From Novosphingobium sp. (GTDB lineage: Bacteria > Pseudomonadota > Alphaproteobacteria > Sphingomonadales > Sphingomonadaceae), in assembly GCF_027489515.1 (NCBI RefSeq), contig NZ_JAIXZS010000058.1:1-64000 (forward strand): a DNA stretch of 64,000 nt. The letters run 5' to 3'. This document shows, piece after piece, positions 8,788 through 18,459 of the stretch. Within the stretch, counting starts at the first letter, position 1; the number at the start of each line of letters is the position of its first letter. Under the pieces are notes generated by a model. The model saw only the letters and a list, made by a program, of their open reading frames with translations. It ran no database searches and was not told where the DNA came from. The translations under genes were made by a program, and so were the position numbers.

Positions 8788-8802
8788 GTTTCACGTGGAA
8801 CA
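8787..8802. promoter_or_regulatory. parS site, perfect on the minus strand
   Basis: TGTTTCACGTGGAACA is the exact reverse complement of the consensus TGTTCCACGTGAAACA. It sits between mnmE and mnmG and touches the mnmE stop codon (8803-8805). With the 6291 site it gives two full parS sites within 2.5 kb next to parAB. Confidence 0.93.
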
Positions 8803-10095
8803 TCATTTGCCGATGCAGAACCGCCCGAACAGCGCGTCAAGCATGTCCTCGGTCCCGGCGCGCCCGACCAACCGATCGAGTGCCACCCGCGCCAGCCTCA
8901 GGTTCTCCGCCGCCAGAAGCGGATCGCTGCACCGCGCCGCGTCACGCGCCGCCACAGCGACTTCGGAGAGCAGCGCGTGCTGCCGGCCATTGAGCGCGAG
9001 TGCACCTGGCCGGGGGAGCGACAGCCGGGCGTGGTCGACCAGTCCATCGCGCAGCGCGTCGAGCCCCTCCCCGGTCAGCGCGGAAACGCGGAACCGGGCA
9101 TGACGCTTCGCAGGTACATCCGCCCGGTCGCATTGCGCAGCAATCTCCCACACGGACGGATGGTCTGGCCCTGCGCCCTCCGGCCCCAACCACAGCACGA
9201 GATCGGCGCGCTCGGCCTCGGCACGGGCACGGGCAATCCCGATCTGCTCGATGGTTCCGGCGCCCTCGTCTCGTAAGCCCGCGGTATCGACGAACGCGAA
9301 CGGCACTCCCCCAATGGCAACCCCGCGCACGAGGACGTCGCGGGTCGTGCCGGGCTCGGCGGCCGTGATCGCCGCCTCATCCTCGACCAAAGCATTGAAC
9401 AGCGTGGACTTTCCCGCATTTGGCGGCCCGGCGAGGACGACCCGGAAACCCTCGCGCAGCGGCTCCGCCCGTGGCCGGGCCAACCAGACCCCAAGCTCGT
9501 CGGCGAGGGCCGCGCAGCTCTGCACGATGCCTTGCGGCATGGCACCGTCATCATCGATATCGTCATCGCCCGCAAAATCGAGTCCCGCCTCGAGTGCGGC
9601 TGAAAGCGCCAGCACCCTCCCGCGCCAATCCCCCACCTCCCGCGATAGCGCACCGCCTGCCATGGCGAGCGCGCTGCGCCGCTGCAGCTCGGTCTCGGCA
9701 GAAAGCAGGTCCGCCAGTCCCTCCGCTTCGGCGAGATCGAAGCGGCCGTTGGCAAAGGCCCGGCGCGTGAACTCGCCCGGCTCGGCGCGGCGTAGACCTG
9801 GCAACGCACTGAGCGCGGCTTCGACCGCTGCCACAACCGCACGACCGCCATGAAGATGCAGTTCGGCGCTGTCCTCACCCGTTGCGGTGCCCGGCCCAGG
9901 CAACCAGAGCGCGACCGCCCGGTCGAGCGTGTCCCCGGCCTGGTCGCGAAGCACCGCCAGTACAGCCCGGCGCGGCGGCGGGCGCGTGCCGGCTAACGCC
10001 TCCAGCGCAGTGCTGGCCTGCGGACCACTCACGCGGATCACTGCAATCGCAGCCGGAGGCGCGCCCGACGAAAGCGCAAAAATTGTGTCAGTCAC
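8803..10095 (-). CDS. mnmE: tRNA modification GTPase MnmE (TrmE)
   Basis: MnmE, 430 residues, is the GTPase partner of MnmG for U34 modification and starts with GTG. It has the N-terminal formyl-THF-binding domain, a helical domain and an inserted G domain: G1 GPPNAGKS (223-230), GTTRD (249-253), G3 DTAGL (270-274). It ends with the family CIGK tail (C427). The G4 NKxD motif is not recognisable: the expected place reads AQCD (320-323), keeping only the Asp. Slightly shorter than the E. coli protein (454). First of the mnmE-to-parB chain. Confidence 0.95.
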   Translation of the reverse strand: MTDTIFALSSGAPPAAIAVIRVSGPQASTALEALAGTRPPPRRAVLAVLRDQAGDTLDRAVALWLPGPGTATGEDSAELHLHGGRAVVAAVEAALSALPGLRRAEPGEFTRRAFANGRFDLAEAEGLADLLSAETELQRRSALAMAGGALSREVGDWRGRVLALSAALEAGLDFAGDDDIDDDGAMPQGIVQSCAALADELGVWLARPRAEPLREGFRVVLAGPPNAGKSTLFNALVEDEAAITAAEPGTTRDVLVRGVAIGGVPFAFVDTAGLRDEGAGTIEQIGIARARAEAERADLVLWLGPEGAGPDHPSVWEIAAQCDRADVPAKRHARFRVSALTGEGLDALRDGLVDHARLSLPRPGALALNGRQHALLSEVAVAARDAARCSDPLLAAENLRLARVALDRLVGRAGTEDMLDALFGRFCIGK

Positions 10096-10112
10096 TGGCA
10101 GGGATCGATCGC

Positions 10113-10391
10113 TCAGGTCTTGGGCTTGTCGCCCCCGGCAGCGCCCGCCTTGAACCCGGCCATGGCCGCGCCTGCACCCTGCTCGACAAACTGCTGGAAC
10201 AGCTTGAGTCCCATCTCGCCCATCGGCGCGATCTGCTTGGCGAAGCCCTGCAGCTGATCCACGCTGTTCATGCCCTGCATCGCCTTGGCAATTGCATCGA
10301 CATAGACGTCATTCGCGCGCGTCACATCCGGCAGACCCAGGAAGCGGCGCGCCTCTTCCGGCGTGCATTCCACCTCGACATTGACTTTCAT
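10113..10391 (-). CDS. DUF6489 family small protein
   Basis: A 92-residue protein starting MKVNVEVECTPEEARRFLGLPDV, followed by a Met/Gln-rich amphipathic helix region and a Gly/Ala-rich, basic tail. The N-terminal part resembles a conserved family of unknown function found in sphingomonads. GAAGGGTG precedes the start at 10391. It ends 17 bp before mnmE and is probably co-transcribed with it. No catalytic motif is seen. Confidence 0.75.
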   Translation of the reverse strand: MKVNVEVECTPEEARRFLGLPDVTRANDVYVDAIAKAMQGMNSVDQLQGFAKQIAPMGEMGLKLFQQFVEQGAGAAMAGFKAGAAGGDKPKT

Positions 10392-10503
10392 GGCGGCACC
10401 CTTCTCGATGGTTGGCCTCAACACTGTCATGCACGCTTGGCAAAGTCCACGCTGCCAGCCAAACAGCGCATCGACCAACCGCAACAACACAAGGACCAGC
10501 ACC

Positions 10504-11202
10504 ATGGGCGAGATGACGACGATTCCCACCCTTGATGGCGACAACGAGTTTCCGGTCTACATCGCCACCCCCGAGGAACAGACCGAAGCCGCCATCATCG
10601 TCATCCCGGAGATCTTCGGCGTGAATGCCGGAATCCGCAAGAAGTGCGAAGACTGGGCTGCGCTCGGCTATGTCGCGCTCGCCCCCGATGTCTTCTGGCG
10701 CTTCGCGCCCGGGGTTGAGCTCGACCCGGATGTGCCCGAGGAATTCCAGACCGCGCTCGGCTATTTCGGGCAGTTTGATGCCAACCTCGGCGTGCAGGAT
10801 ATCGAAGCTGCGATCCGCTGGCTCCGCCACGTGCAGGCAGTCGACAAGGTCGGCCTCGTCGGCTTCTGCCTCGGCGGGCGGATGGCCTACATGGCCGCGG
10901 CGCGCACCGATATCGACGCTTCAGTCGGCTATTATGGCGTGATGATCGACCAGATGCTGAACGAAGCGCACGCCATCGCCAACCCGCTGATGCTGCATAT
11001 CCCGACCGCCGACCACTTCGTCGGCCCCGAAGCGCAGGCCGCGATCCACACCGCGCTCGACGCCCATCCCAAGGTGGTGCTGCACGATTACGTCGGCCTC
11101 GATCACGGATTCGCCGCTGAAATGGGCGCGCGCCGCGATGTGGCGGGCGCCGAGCTTGCGGATCAGCGCACGCGCGACTTCTTCAAGGCCCACCTCACCT
11201 GA
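10504..11202 (+). CDS. Dienelactone hydrolase family alpha/beta hydrolase
   Basis: A 232-residue cytoplasmic hydrolase of the carboxymethylenebutenolidase family. The triad is visible: nucleophile C122 in GFCLGG, D170 in PTADHF and H201 in DHGF; E36 in PEIFG is the acid that activates the Cys in this family. The start at 10504 is the first Met of the conserved core; the gene is divergent from the DUF6489 gene. True dienelactone hydrolases act in chloroaromatic degradation, but no such genes are nearby, so the substrate is open. Confidence 0.85.
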   Translation: MGEMTTIPTLDGDNEFPVYIATPEEQTEAAIIVIPEIFGVNAGIRKKCEDWAALGYVALAPDVFWRFAPGVELDPDVPEEFQTALGYFGQFDANLGVQDIEAAIRWLRHVQAVDKVGLVGFCLGGRMAYMAAARTDIDASVGYYGVMIDQMLNEAHAIANPLMLHIPTADHFVGPEAQAAIHTALDAHPKVVLHDYVGLDHGFAAEMGARRDVAGAELADQRTRDFFKAHLT

Positions 11203-11209
11203 GTCCGGC

Positions 11210-12355
11210 TCAGGCCGCTGTCCCGTCGTAGCCCGCAATGCCTTCGAGCAAGCGGGCTATCGCGGCGCGGTCTTCCTCGGGCACTTCGGGCCGCCAGATC
11301 TCGAACAGCAGCACGGTGCGCGTCTCGGGCCCGGCGTTGCGCGCCTCGTGCTCCATCGAATCGTCGAAGATCAGCGGCACACCCGGCTCCCAAGTGCGCG
11401 TCTCGCTACCCACCCGCAGCGTGCAGCCGAACGCCGTGCGGATCGGCACGTGGCAGATCAGGCGGGTGTTGAGCATACCCGTATGCGGTGCGATGTGCGT
11501 GCCAGGCTTCAGCCGTGACCACAGCGCATTCGGCGCGCGTCCGGGGATGATCGGCATTGGCGCAAGCGCGAGCGCTGCCATGGTCGCGGGGCAGCGAGCC
11601 GCGTTTGCCGCAACCGCAGCGCCATCCTTCCAAAAGTAGAACGCGCCCCATGCCGGATCTCCCAGCAGGGGATTGTTGGGCGCCGGCCGGTCCTCCGATG
11701 CCGTCACATAGGGCGCGAAGGTGTCCTCCGCCTCTTCGGCCATGACCGCAGCAAGCTCAGCCTGCATCGCGGGCAGCAGATCGAGTACGCCCTCCATCCA
11801 GCTGAACTCCGCCGGATCGTAGAACCGCCGCTGCGGCAGGCCGGGATAGTAGAATAGCGAGGGCTGCTGCAGGTCGATCTCGCGCGTGCCGCGCAGCAAC
11901 CCCAGCGCTTCTTCCATCGCCGGCGAAAGCCCACCCGTCATCACCGCATCGAGATGCCGCTGGAACGACCCTTGCGCCTCACCCATGAACGCCTGCGCCG
12001 CCGCTGCCATGCCTTCCATACCGCGCGGAATGCCGCTGACCGCCGCCTGTGCCAGTGCGGTGGTATAGAAGCTCACCGCCGCGCGGTCGTCCCCCGCGCG
12101 CTGGCGCAGCTGTCCCTTGGCGAGCAGCGCGCCCACATCGCGCGGAGTCAGCGCCAGCTGCCGGTCGAGCGCAGCTTCGGCTGCAGCGTGCTGACCCAGC
12201 GCCAGCTCTGCCTGTGCGAGCGCCGGCCAGGGCATCCGCTCGGGTGACGCGCAAGCACTCGCGTCTCGCAGAAGTGCCGCTGCGCGCGCCGCATCCCGCG
12301 CCCGCAATGCCGCGAGTCCTTCCGTGATGAGCACATCCGGTGAAATAGTTGTCAT
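11210..12355 (-). CDS. TPR protein with aspartyl/asparaginyl beta-hydroxylase domain
   Basis: A 381-residue protein with helical TPR-like repeats in residues 1-135 and a 2-oxoglutarate/Fe(II) AspH-type domain from about 165 to 345. Likely iron-binding histidines are H291 (HIAPHTGMLNTRL) and H336 (DDSMEHEARN); R298 and the CTLRVG strand fit the family. Bacterial members hydroxylate protein or lipid substrates that are mostly unknown. The start at 12355 has only a weak GGCGG. It converges with the hydrolase gene, 7 bp between stops. Confidence 0.85.
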   Translation of the reverse strand: MTTISPDVLITEGLAALRARDAARAAALLRDASACASPERMPWPALAQAELALGQHAAAEAALDRQLALTPRDVGALLAKGQLRQRAGDDRAAVSFYTTALAQAAVSGIPRGMEGMAAAAQAFMGEAQGSFQRHLDAVMTGGLSPAMEEALGLLRGTREIDLQQPSLFYYPGLPQRRFYDPAEFSWMEGVLDLLPAMQAELAAVMAEEAEDTFAPYVTASEDRPAPNNPLLGDPAWGAFYFWKDGAAVAANAARCPATMAALALAPMPIIPGRAPNALWSRLKPGTHIAPHTGMLNTRLICHVPIRTAFGCTLRVGSETRTWEPGVPLIFDDSMEHEARNAGPETRTVLLFEIWRPEVPEEDRAAIARLLEGIAGYDGTAA

Positions 12356-12446
12356 GCCGCCACGACTAGCGCAAACCTGCGCTGGATCAATGGCAGGCGC
12401 ACCCGGGCGTGCGACAAGGCTGCGAGAAGATAAGGAGAGAGACATC

Positions 12447-12830
12447 ATGCACACCGGCCTCGCCGCCTGGCACCGCTATATGCACACCGGCGACACCGCC
12501 CTGCTGGCTGACCTCATCGCGTCCGATGCGGTGTTCCATTCACCGGTCGTGCACACCCCGCAGGAAGGCCACGCCAAGGTGCTGATGTACCTCACCGCTG
12601 CGGGTCAGGTCTTCGCCGATACCGGCTTCACCTATGTCCGCGAACTGGTCGACGGGCCCGAGGCCCTGCTCGAATTCACTGCGACGGTGGACGGCATCCA
12701 CGTCAACGGTATCGATCTGATCCGCTTCGATCTCGAAGGAAAGATCATCGATTTCAAGGTGATGGTGCGGCCGCTCAAGGCCATGAACAAGCTCTGGGAA
12801 ATGATGGCGGCGGCGCTGCAGAACACCTGA
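12447..12830 (+). CDS. Nuclear transport factor 2 (SnoaL-like) family protein
   Basis: A 127-residue alpha+beta barrel protein: N-terminal helices (LAAWHRYMHTGDTALLADLIASDAVFHSPV), then strands with FTYVRELVDGPEALLEFTATVDG and GIDLIRFDLEGKIIDFKVMVRP. Members are small isomerases/hydrolases or ligand binders. AAGGAGAGA upstream fixes the start at 12447. It is divergent from the AspH-like gene and converges on rho. Ligand and role cannot be assigned. Confidence 0.82.
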   Translation: MHTGLAAWHRYMHTGDTALLADLIASDAVFHSPVVHTPQEGHAKVLMYLTAAGQVFADTGFTYVRELVDGPEALLEFTATVDGIHVNGIDLIRFDLEGKIIDFKVMVRPLKAMNKLWEMMAAALQNT

Positions 12831-12861
12831 GCGCCGCCGGGATTCCCTACTGATTCGCCAC

Positions 12862-14118
<1,257 letters not shown>

Positions 14119-14278
14119 CTTGTCATTATCCGAGTAGGGGCAATCGCGCGCGCCGGAGGGTCGTTGGGCTTGGGGAAAGCGGACCAAAGGGGGCAGGGCG
14201 AGAACGCGCTGCCAAACCGGAATGCAAGAGCGCGTTTAGGCCCCGCCGCAGTATGCGTCAATCAAAGAACGGCGTGCA

Positions 14279-14722
14279 TCAGAACGGCTTCACGATCACC
14301 AGCACCACGATCAGCGCTGCGGTCACGCCCGGAATCTCGTTGAGCAGGCGCAGCTGGCGCCCGGTCAGCTGCCGCTCGCCTCGCGCCAGCTTTGCGGCAT
14401 AGCTCGCCAGCCACAGGTGATAGGCGCTCAGCACCAGCACCAGCAGAAGCTTGGCGTGAAACCAGCCTTGCGTGAACCACTCGCCGCTAACCGCCAGCGC
14501 GAGGCCGAAGCCCCAGACCACGAACAGCGAAGGCCACATGATGATCTTCATCAGCTTGCGCTCGCGGTCGATCCAGATCGCGTTTTCGGGCGATCCTTCG
14601 GGCGCTTCCTGGTGGTAGACGAAGAAGCGCGGCAACATGAACAGCCCCGCCATCCAGAAGATCACGAATATGACGTGGCCGGCCTTGAGCCAGAGATAGA
14701 GCATCGCGAGCACCTGCATCAT
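14279..14722 (-). CDS. hemJ: Protoporphyrinogen oxidase HemJ
   Basis: A 147-residue membrane protein with four predicted transmembrane helices (YLWLKAGHVIFVIFWMAGLFML; IIMWPSLFVVWGFGLALAV; HAKLLLVLVLSAYHLWLA; GVTAALIVVLVIV). The N-terminal His (H16) and the RFFVYH motif match HemJ, the haem-carrying oxidase for protoporphyrinogen IX. Lying just downstream of hemE supports a haem role. Two adjacent ATGs (14722, 14719) are possible starts. Confidence 0.9.
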   Translation of the reverse strand: MMQVLAMLYLWLKAGHVIFVIFWMAGLFMLPRFFVYHQEAPEGSPENAIWIDRERKLMKIIMWPSLFVVWGFGLALAVSGEWFTQGWFHAKLLLVLVLSAYHLWLASYAAKLARGERQLTGRQLRLLNEIPGVTAALIVVLVIVKPF

Positions 14723-14797
14723 TCTGCGAAGACTAGCGCTTTCGCAGCTGGTCCGGAACTTGAGATTTGGGGCGGATCACCCCGCCCCTGGTACGTC

Positions 14798-15835
14798 TCA
14801 GTGCGACCAGCCGCGCACAACCTCGAGCAGCCGCTCGACATGCGGGATTGGCGTGAACTGTCCGATACCGTGCCCAAGGTTGAACACATGCGGCCGGTCG
14901 GCAAACACATCGAGCACGCGCCGCGCCCCGTCTTCCAGCGCCGGGCCGCCTGCCAGCAGAAGCAGCGGATCGAGATTGCCCTGCACCGGCAGGCCGGCGG
15001 GCAGCGTCTTTGCCGCCCAGACCGGGTCGATCGTTTCATCCACACCCACGGCATCGACTCCGGTGCCCTGTGCATAAGCGGCCAGCTTCTCGCCCGCGCC
15101 CTTGGGGAAGCCGATGATCGGCACGTCGGGGTGCAGCTTGTGCATCGCCTCGGTGATCCGCGCATTGGGGCCGATCACCCAGCGTTCGAACTCGGCGGGA
15201 GCAAGGCTGCCGGCCCAGCTGTCGAACAGCTGCAGGCCTTCGGCACCTGCCTTCACCTGGCCACTGAGGTATTCCACCGTCACATCGATGATCGCATCGA
15301 TGATCGCCTGGAACGCGCCCGGATCGCGATAGGCCATTGCGCGCGTCTCGTGCTGGTCGCGGCTGCCTTCGCCCGCCACCATGTAGGTCGCGATGGTCCA
15401 GGGGCTGCCGGCAAAGCCCAGCATGGTGGCCTCAGGCGGCAAGGCCGCGCTGACGAGGCCCACGGTATCATAGATCGGCGTAAGGCGCTCAGGCACGCTC
15501 CTGAGCGTCTCCAGACCGGCATCGAGCAGGCGGGGCGAGAGCGCCGGGCCTTCGCCGGCAAGAAACTGGAGATCCTGACCCATCGCATAGGGTACGATCA
15601 GGATGTCCGAAAACAGGATCGCCCCGTCAAAGCCGAACCGGCGAAGCGGTTGGAGCGTGATTTCCGCAGCCGCCTCGGAATCGTAGACGAGCGCAAGGAA
15701 ACCGCCTTTTTCCGCGCGCAATTCGCGGTACTCGGGAAGGTAGCGCCCCGCCTGGCGCATCAGCCAGATCGGACGGCGGGAAAGATTGGCCCCCTTGAGG
15801 GTGGCGAGAAGCGGCTTGTCGGCAGGGCTAGACAT
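14798..15835 (-). CDS. hemE: Uroporphyrinogen decarboxylase
   Basis: HemE (345 residues) decarboxylates uroporphyrinogen III to coproporphyrinogen III. The signature RPIWLMRQAGRYLPEYR starts at residue 21 and includes the substrate-binding arginines; GFAGSPWTIATYM and the later DSWAG motif are present. The start at 15835 (MSSPADKP) is chosen over an upstream TTG inside the AT-rich patch. Its upstream region is the putative replication origin, as in Caulobacter. Confidence 0.96.
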   Translation of the reverse strand: MSSPADKPLLATLKGANLSRRPIWLMRQAGRYLPEYRELRAEKGGFLALVYDSEAAAEITLQPLRRFGFDGAILFSDILIVPYAMGQDLQFLAGEGPALSPRLLDAGLETLRSVPERLTPIYDTVGLVSAALPPEATMLGFAGSPWTIATYMVAGEGSRDQHETRAMAYRDPGAFQAIIDAIIDVTVEYLSGQVKAGAEGLQLFDSWAGSLAPAEFERWVIGPNARITEAMHKLHPDVPIIGFPKGAGEKLAAYAQGTGVDAVGVDETIDPVWAAKTLPAGLPVQGNLDPLLLLAGGPALEDGARRVLDVFADRPHVFNLGHGIGQFTPIPHVERLLEVVRGWSH

Positions 15836-16170
15836 CAGTGCGTCGGTCCAAATCAAATCTATAGATTCTTTTGAATCAGATTGAGGTAGTTAGTTGGCCC
15901 TGTGGAAAGCGGGGACGACATGCATCTGCCCGAATTGTCCTGCCGTCTCCACAAAAAAGAGTGTCAGCGACTCTGAACGCTTGCTGGGGCAAGCGAAACT
16001 TCTCCCCGCTGTCCCCGGCCTGTGGATAGAGTTTCCCGCCTGTTCGCAATGTGGCTGCCTGAAGACCGATGCCGGGGGTACAATTGCAACGCAAACTTGT
16101 CGGCGCTTTCCTCCCGTGGTTTATCCTAGCGTTCTCCACAGCCTCTTCCCGGGGCGGGTCAGGAACGGCG
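15836..16170. other. Candidate chromosomal replication origin (hemE-ppsR gap)
   Basis: This 335-bp gap has no convincing gene. Nucleotides 15850-15892 are AT-rich (two GANTC sites at 15864-15868 and 15873-15877 as an inverted repeat around TTTT). Four DnaA-box-like motifs follow: TGTGGAAAG (15901-15909), GTCTCCACA (15945-15953), TGTGGATAG (16021-16029) and TTCTCCACA (16132-16140), each 7-8 of 9 against TTWTNCACA. The gene order is that of the Caulobacter and Rickettsia origin, flanking genes diverge from it, and parABS is within 10 kb. The divergent promoters of hemE and ppsR must also lie here. Confidence 0.75.
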
Positions 16171-17013
16171 ATGGCGCGTCTGCACTTGCATCTTCTCTCC
16201 GATTCCACCGGTGAGACGCTCGAAATGATCGCCAAGGCCGCGCTCGCGCAGTTCGATGATGCCGATGTCGTACGCCATTTCTGGCCGATGGTGCGCTCGC
16301 AGCAGCATCTGGATCGGATCATGGGGGAAATCACCGCCAATCCCGGCCTCGTGCTGTTCACCATGGTCAATGCCGAAACCCGCGAGCTGCTGCAAAGCCG
16401 CTGCGCTGCGTTGGGTCTGCCGAGCGTTCCCGCGCTCGACGCAGTGACGCTCGCGCTCGAAGCGCAGCTCGGGCAGGCGGCCAAGGGCCGGCCGGGTCGC
16501 CAGCATGCGATGGATGATGCCTACTTTCGCCGGGTCGAGGCGATCCAGTTCACCATCGCGCATGACGACGGCATTGCCTGGGAAGATTGGGAAGCGGCAG
16601 ATATCCTGCTTGCCGGCGTCTCGCGCTCGTCCAAGACGCCGACTGCGATCTACCTTGCCAATCGTGGCTACCGCGTGGCGAACATCCCCATCGTCGTCGA
16701 GAGTCCCCCGCCGCCTGCCTTGTTCAGCCTGCGCCGCCCGCTGGTTGTGGGGCTGACGACGAGCCCTGAACGACTGATCCAGGTGCGGCGCAACCGGCTG
16801 CTTTCGCTCAATCAGGCGCCCGAGACGGCGTATGTCGATAGCGAGCACGTGGCGCGCGAGGTGCAGTATGCGCGGCGGATGTTCGCGGATAATGGCTGGC
16901 CGGTGATTGACGTCTCGCGCCGTTCCATCGAGGAAACCGCCGCCGCGGTGATCAATCTCTACAATGAGCGCCGCCCCGATGGCGGTGTGGGTGGCGGTGG
17001 GCACGCGTTTTGA
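16171..17013 (+). CDS. ppsR: Pyruvate, phosphate dikinase regulatory protein (kinase/pyrophosphorylase)
   Basis: PSRP family (DUF299), 281 residues: bifunctional ADP-dependent kinase and Pi-dependent pyrophosphorylase that controls PEP synthase or pyruvate phosphate dikinase. The P-loop GVSRSSKT is at 149-156 and the N-terminal [10 protein letters not shown] motif is intact. AGGAACGGCG precedes ATG 16171; the upstream extension into the origin region is rejected. It is the right-hand neighbour of the putative origin and starts a plus-strand run. Confidence 0.95.
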   Translation: MARLHLHLLSDSTGETLEMIAKAALAQFDDADVVRHFWPMVRSQQHLDRIMGEITANPGLVLFTMVNAETRELLQSRCAALGLPSVPALDAVTLALEAQLGQAAKGRPGRQHAMDDAYFRRVEAIQFTIAHDDGIAWEDWEAADILLAGVSRSSKTPTAIYLANRGYRVANIPIVVESPPPPALFSLRRPLVVGLTTSPERLIQVRRNRLLSLNQAPETAYVDSEHVAREVQYARRMFADNGWPVIDVSRRSIEETAAAVINLYNERRPDGGVGGGGHAF

Positions 17014-17023
17014 AGGTGAAGAC

Positions 17024-17608
17024 ATGCTGATACTGGCATCACAAAGCGCGAGCCGGAAGGCGATGCTCGCTGCGGCAGGGGTGCCGTTCGAGGCGCGCGG
17101 TTCCGATGTTGACGAGGCGGAGATCAAGCGCGAGCTCATCGGTGTGCCCGGCAGCGAAATTGCCATGATCCTGGCCGAGGCCAAGGCGCTTGCCGTCTCG
17201 GTCGGCACGCCGGGGCGGTTGGTGCTGGGCGGCGATTCGCTCGTCGAAGTCTGCGGTCGCACCTTCGACAAGCCTGCGACCCGCGAGGATGCGGCGCGAC
17301 ATCTCGCGTTCTTCTCTGGGCAGACCATGCATCTCCATTCCGCCGCGATTCTGGTGCGCGATGGCGTGCCGGTCTGGCGGCATGTCGAAACCGCCAAGCT
17401 GCGTGTGCGCTCGCTGTCGGGCGATTTCATCGAGAGCTATCTGGCGCAGGAATGGCCCGCGGTCAGCGGCTGCGTCGGCGTGTTCCGGATCGAGGCGCTC
17501 GGCGTCCAGCTCTTCGAACATATCGAGGGCAGCCATTTCACGGTGCTCGGCATGCCGCTCCTCGCCCTCCTCGGCGCGCTTCGCACGCAAGGCGAGCTTG
17601 CCGCATGA
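17024..17608 (+). CDS. maf: Maf-like nucleoside triphosphate pyrophosphatase
   Basis: A 194-residue Maf-fold pyrophosphatase that hydrolyses noncanonical or modified NTPs to NMP and PPi. It begins [14 protein letters not shown] (the S-x-S-x-R signature) and contains [16 protein letters not shown] with the conserved Asp. The second base-recognition segment is [23 protein letters not shown] precedes the start at 17024. Which Maf subfamily (dTTP/UTP or m7GTP) is not decided by eye. The stop overlaps aroE by 4 nt. Confidence 0.9.
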   Translation: MLILASQSASRKAMLAAAGVPFEARGSDVDEAEIKRELIGVPGSEIAMILAEAKALAVSVGTPGRLVLGGDSLVEVCGRTFDKPATREDAARHLAFFSGQTMHLHSAAILVRDGVPVWRHVETAKLRVRSLSGDFIESYLAQEWPAVSGCVGVFRIEALGVQLFEHIEGSHFTVLGMPLLALLGALRTQGELAA

Positions 17609-18459
17609 GCCTGCCCTATGCCGAAGTGATCGGCGATCCGATCGTCCAGTCGAAGTCACCGGCGATTCACGGGTTCTGGCTGCAAGCTCTTGATATAAAA
17701 GCAACTTATCAGGCTACGCATGTTCACACGGGTAAACTTGCTGAATATCTGAACACCCGCCGCCCCGACCCTCTCTGGTGCGGCTGCAACGTTACCATGC
17801 CGCACAAGCAGGCCGTGATTCCTCTCCTCGACCGCCTTGATCCGCTCGCCGCCGCAGTGGGTGCGGTCAACACGATCGTGCCCGAAACAGGCGAACTCGT
17901 CGGCTACAACACTGATGTCCCCGGCTTCCTCGAACCCCTACGCGCCGAACTTGATCAGACGCACTACTTCCGCATGGCCCGCGTCCTCGGCACTGGCGGC
18001 GCGGCACGTGCCATCATCAAGGGTCTTGCCGGTGCCGGGCTCGTCATCGTGCTGGCCGGTCGCAACCCCGACAAGGCCCGTGCCCTGCTCGACGAGCTCG
18101 ACCCAGCCGGTGAGCACCATGTCGTCGACATCGCCCACTTTGCCGATCCCACCGACTTCGCCTTCGACGATCGCGACGGTTGCCTCGATCTCGTCGTCAA
18201 CGCGTCCTCGCTCGGCATGACCGGCCAGCCGCCGCTGGTCTTCGACATGAGCCACGCTCCGCCCGGCTCCATCTTCTACGACATCGTGACCAGCCCGCTC
18301 GAGACACCGCTCCTTCAAGCAGCACGAGCGGCGGGGTTTCGGACGATTGACGGATTGTCGATGTTGATCGGCCAGGCCGACCACGCCTTCCGCCGCTTCT
18401 TCTCTGCAATGCCGCCCCGCGAGCGGGATGCCGATTTGCGCAAGGTCCTAGGCGCATGA
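17605..18459 (+). CDS. aroE: Shikimate dehydrogenase
   Basis: AroE (284 residues) reduces 3-dehydroshikimate with NADPH in aromatic amino-acid synthesis. Substrate-binding S16/S18 (QSKSPAIHG), catalytic K68 (NVTMPHK) and D104 (GYNTDVPGF) are all present, followed by the Rossmann motif GTGGAARAI. Start and stop overlap maf and coaE by 4 nt each. Codons for residues about 28-51 (17688-17754) are AT-rich, about 39% GC, unlike the rest of the gene. Confidence 0.96.
   Translation: MSLPYAEVIGDPIVQSKSPAIHGFWLQALDIKATYQATHVHTGKLAEYLNTRRPDPLWCGCNVTMPHKQAVIPLLDRLDPLAAAVGAVNTIVPETGELVGYNTDVPGFLEPLRAELDQTHYFRMARVLGTGGAARAIIKGLAGAGLVIVLAGRNPDKARALLDELDPAGEHHVVDIAHFADPTDFAFDDRDGCLDLVVNASSLGMTGQPPLVFDMSHAPPGSIFYDIVTSPLETPLLQAARAAGFRTIDGLSMLIGQADHAFRRFFSAMPPRERDADLRKVLGA

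Noticed and set aside
7804..9276. A 490-codon plus-strand frame across mnmG and mnmE
   Set aside because: It is the complement of two certain genes and crosses the hexamer repeat, giving SVSVSV low-complexity; no ribosome-binding site or domain.
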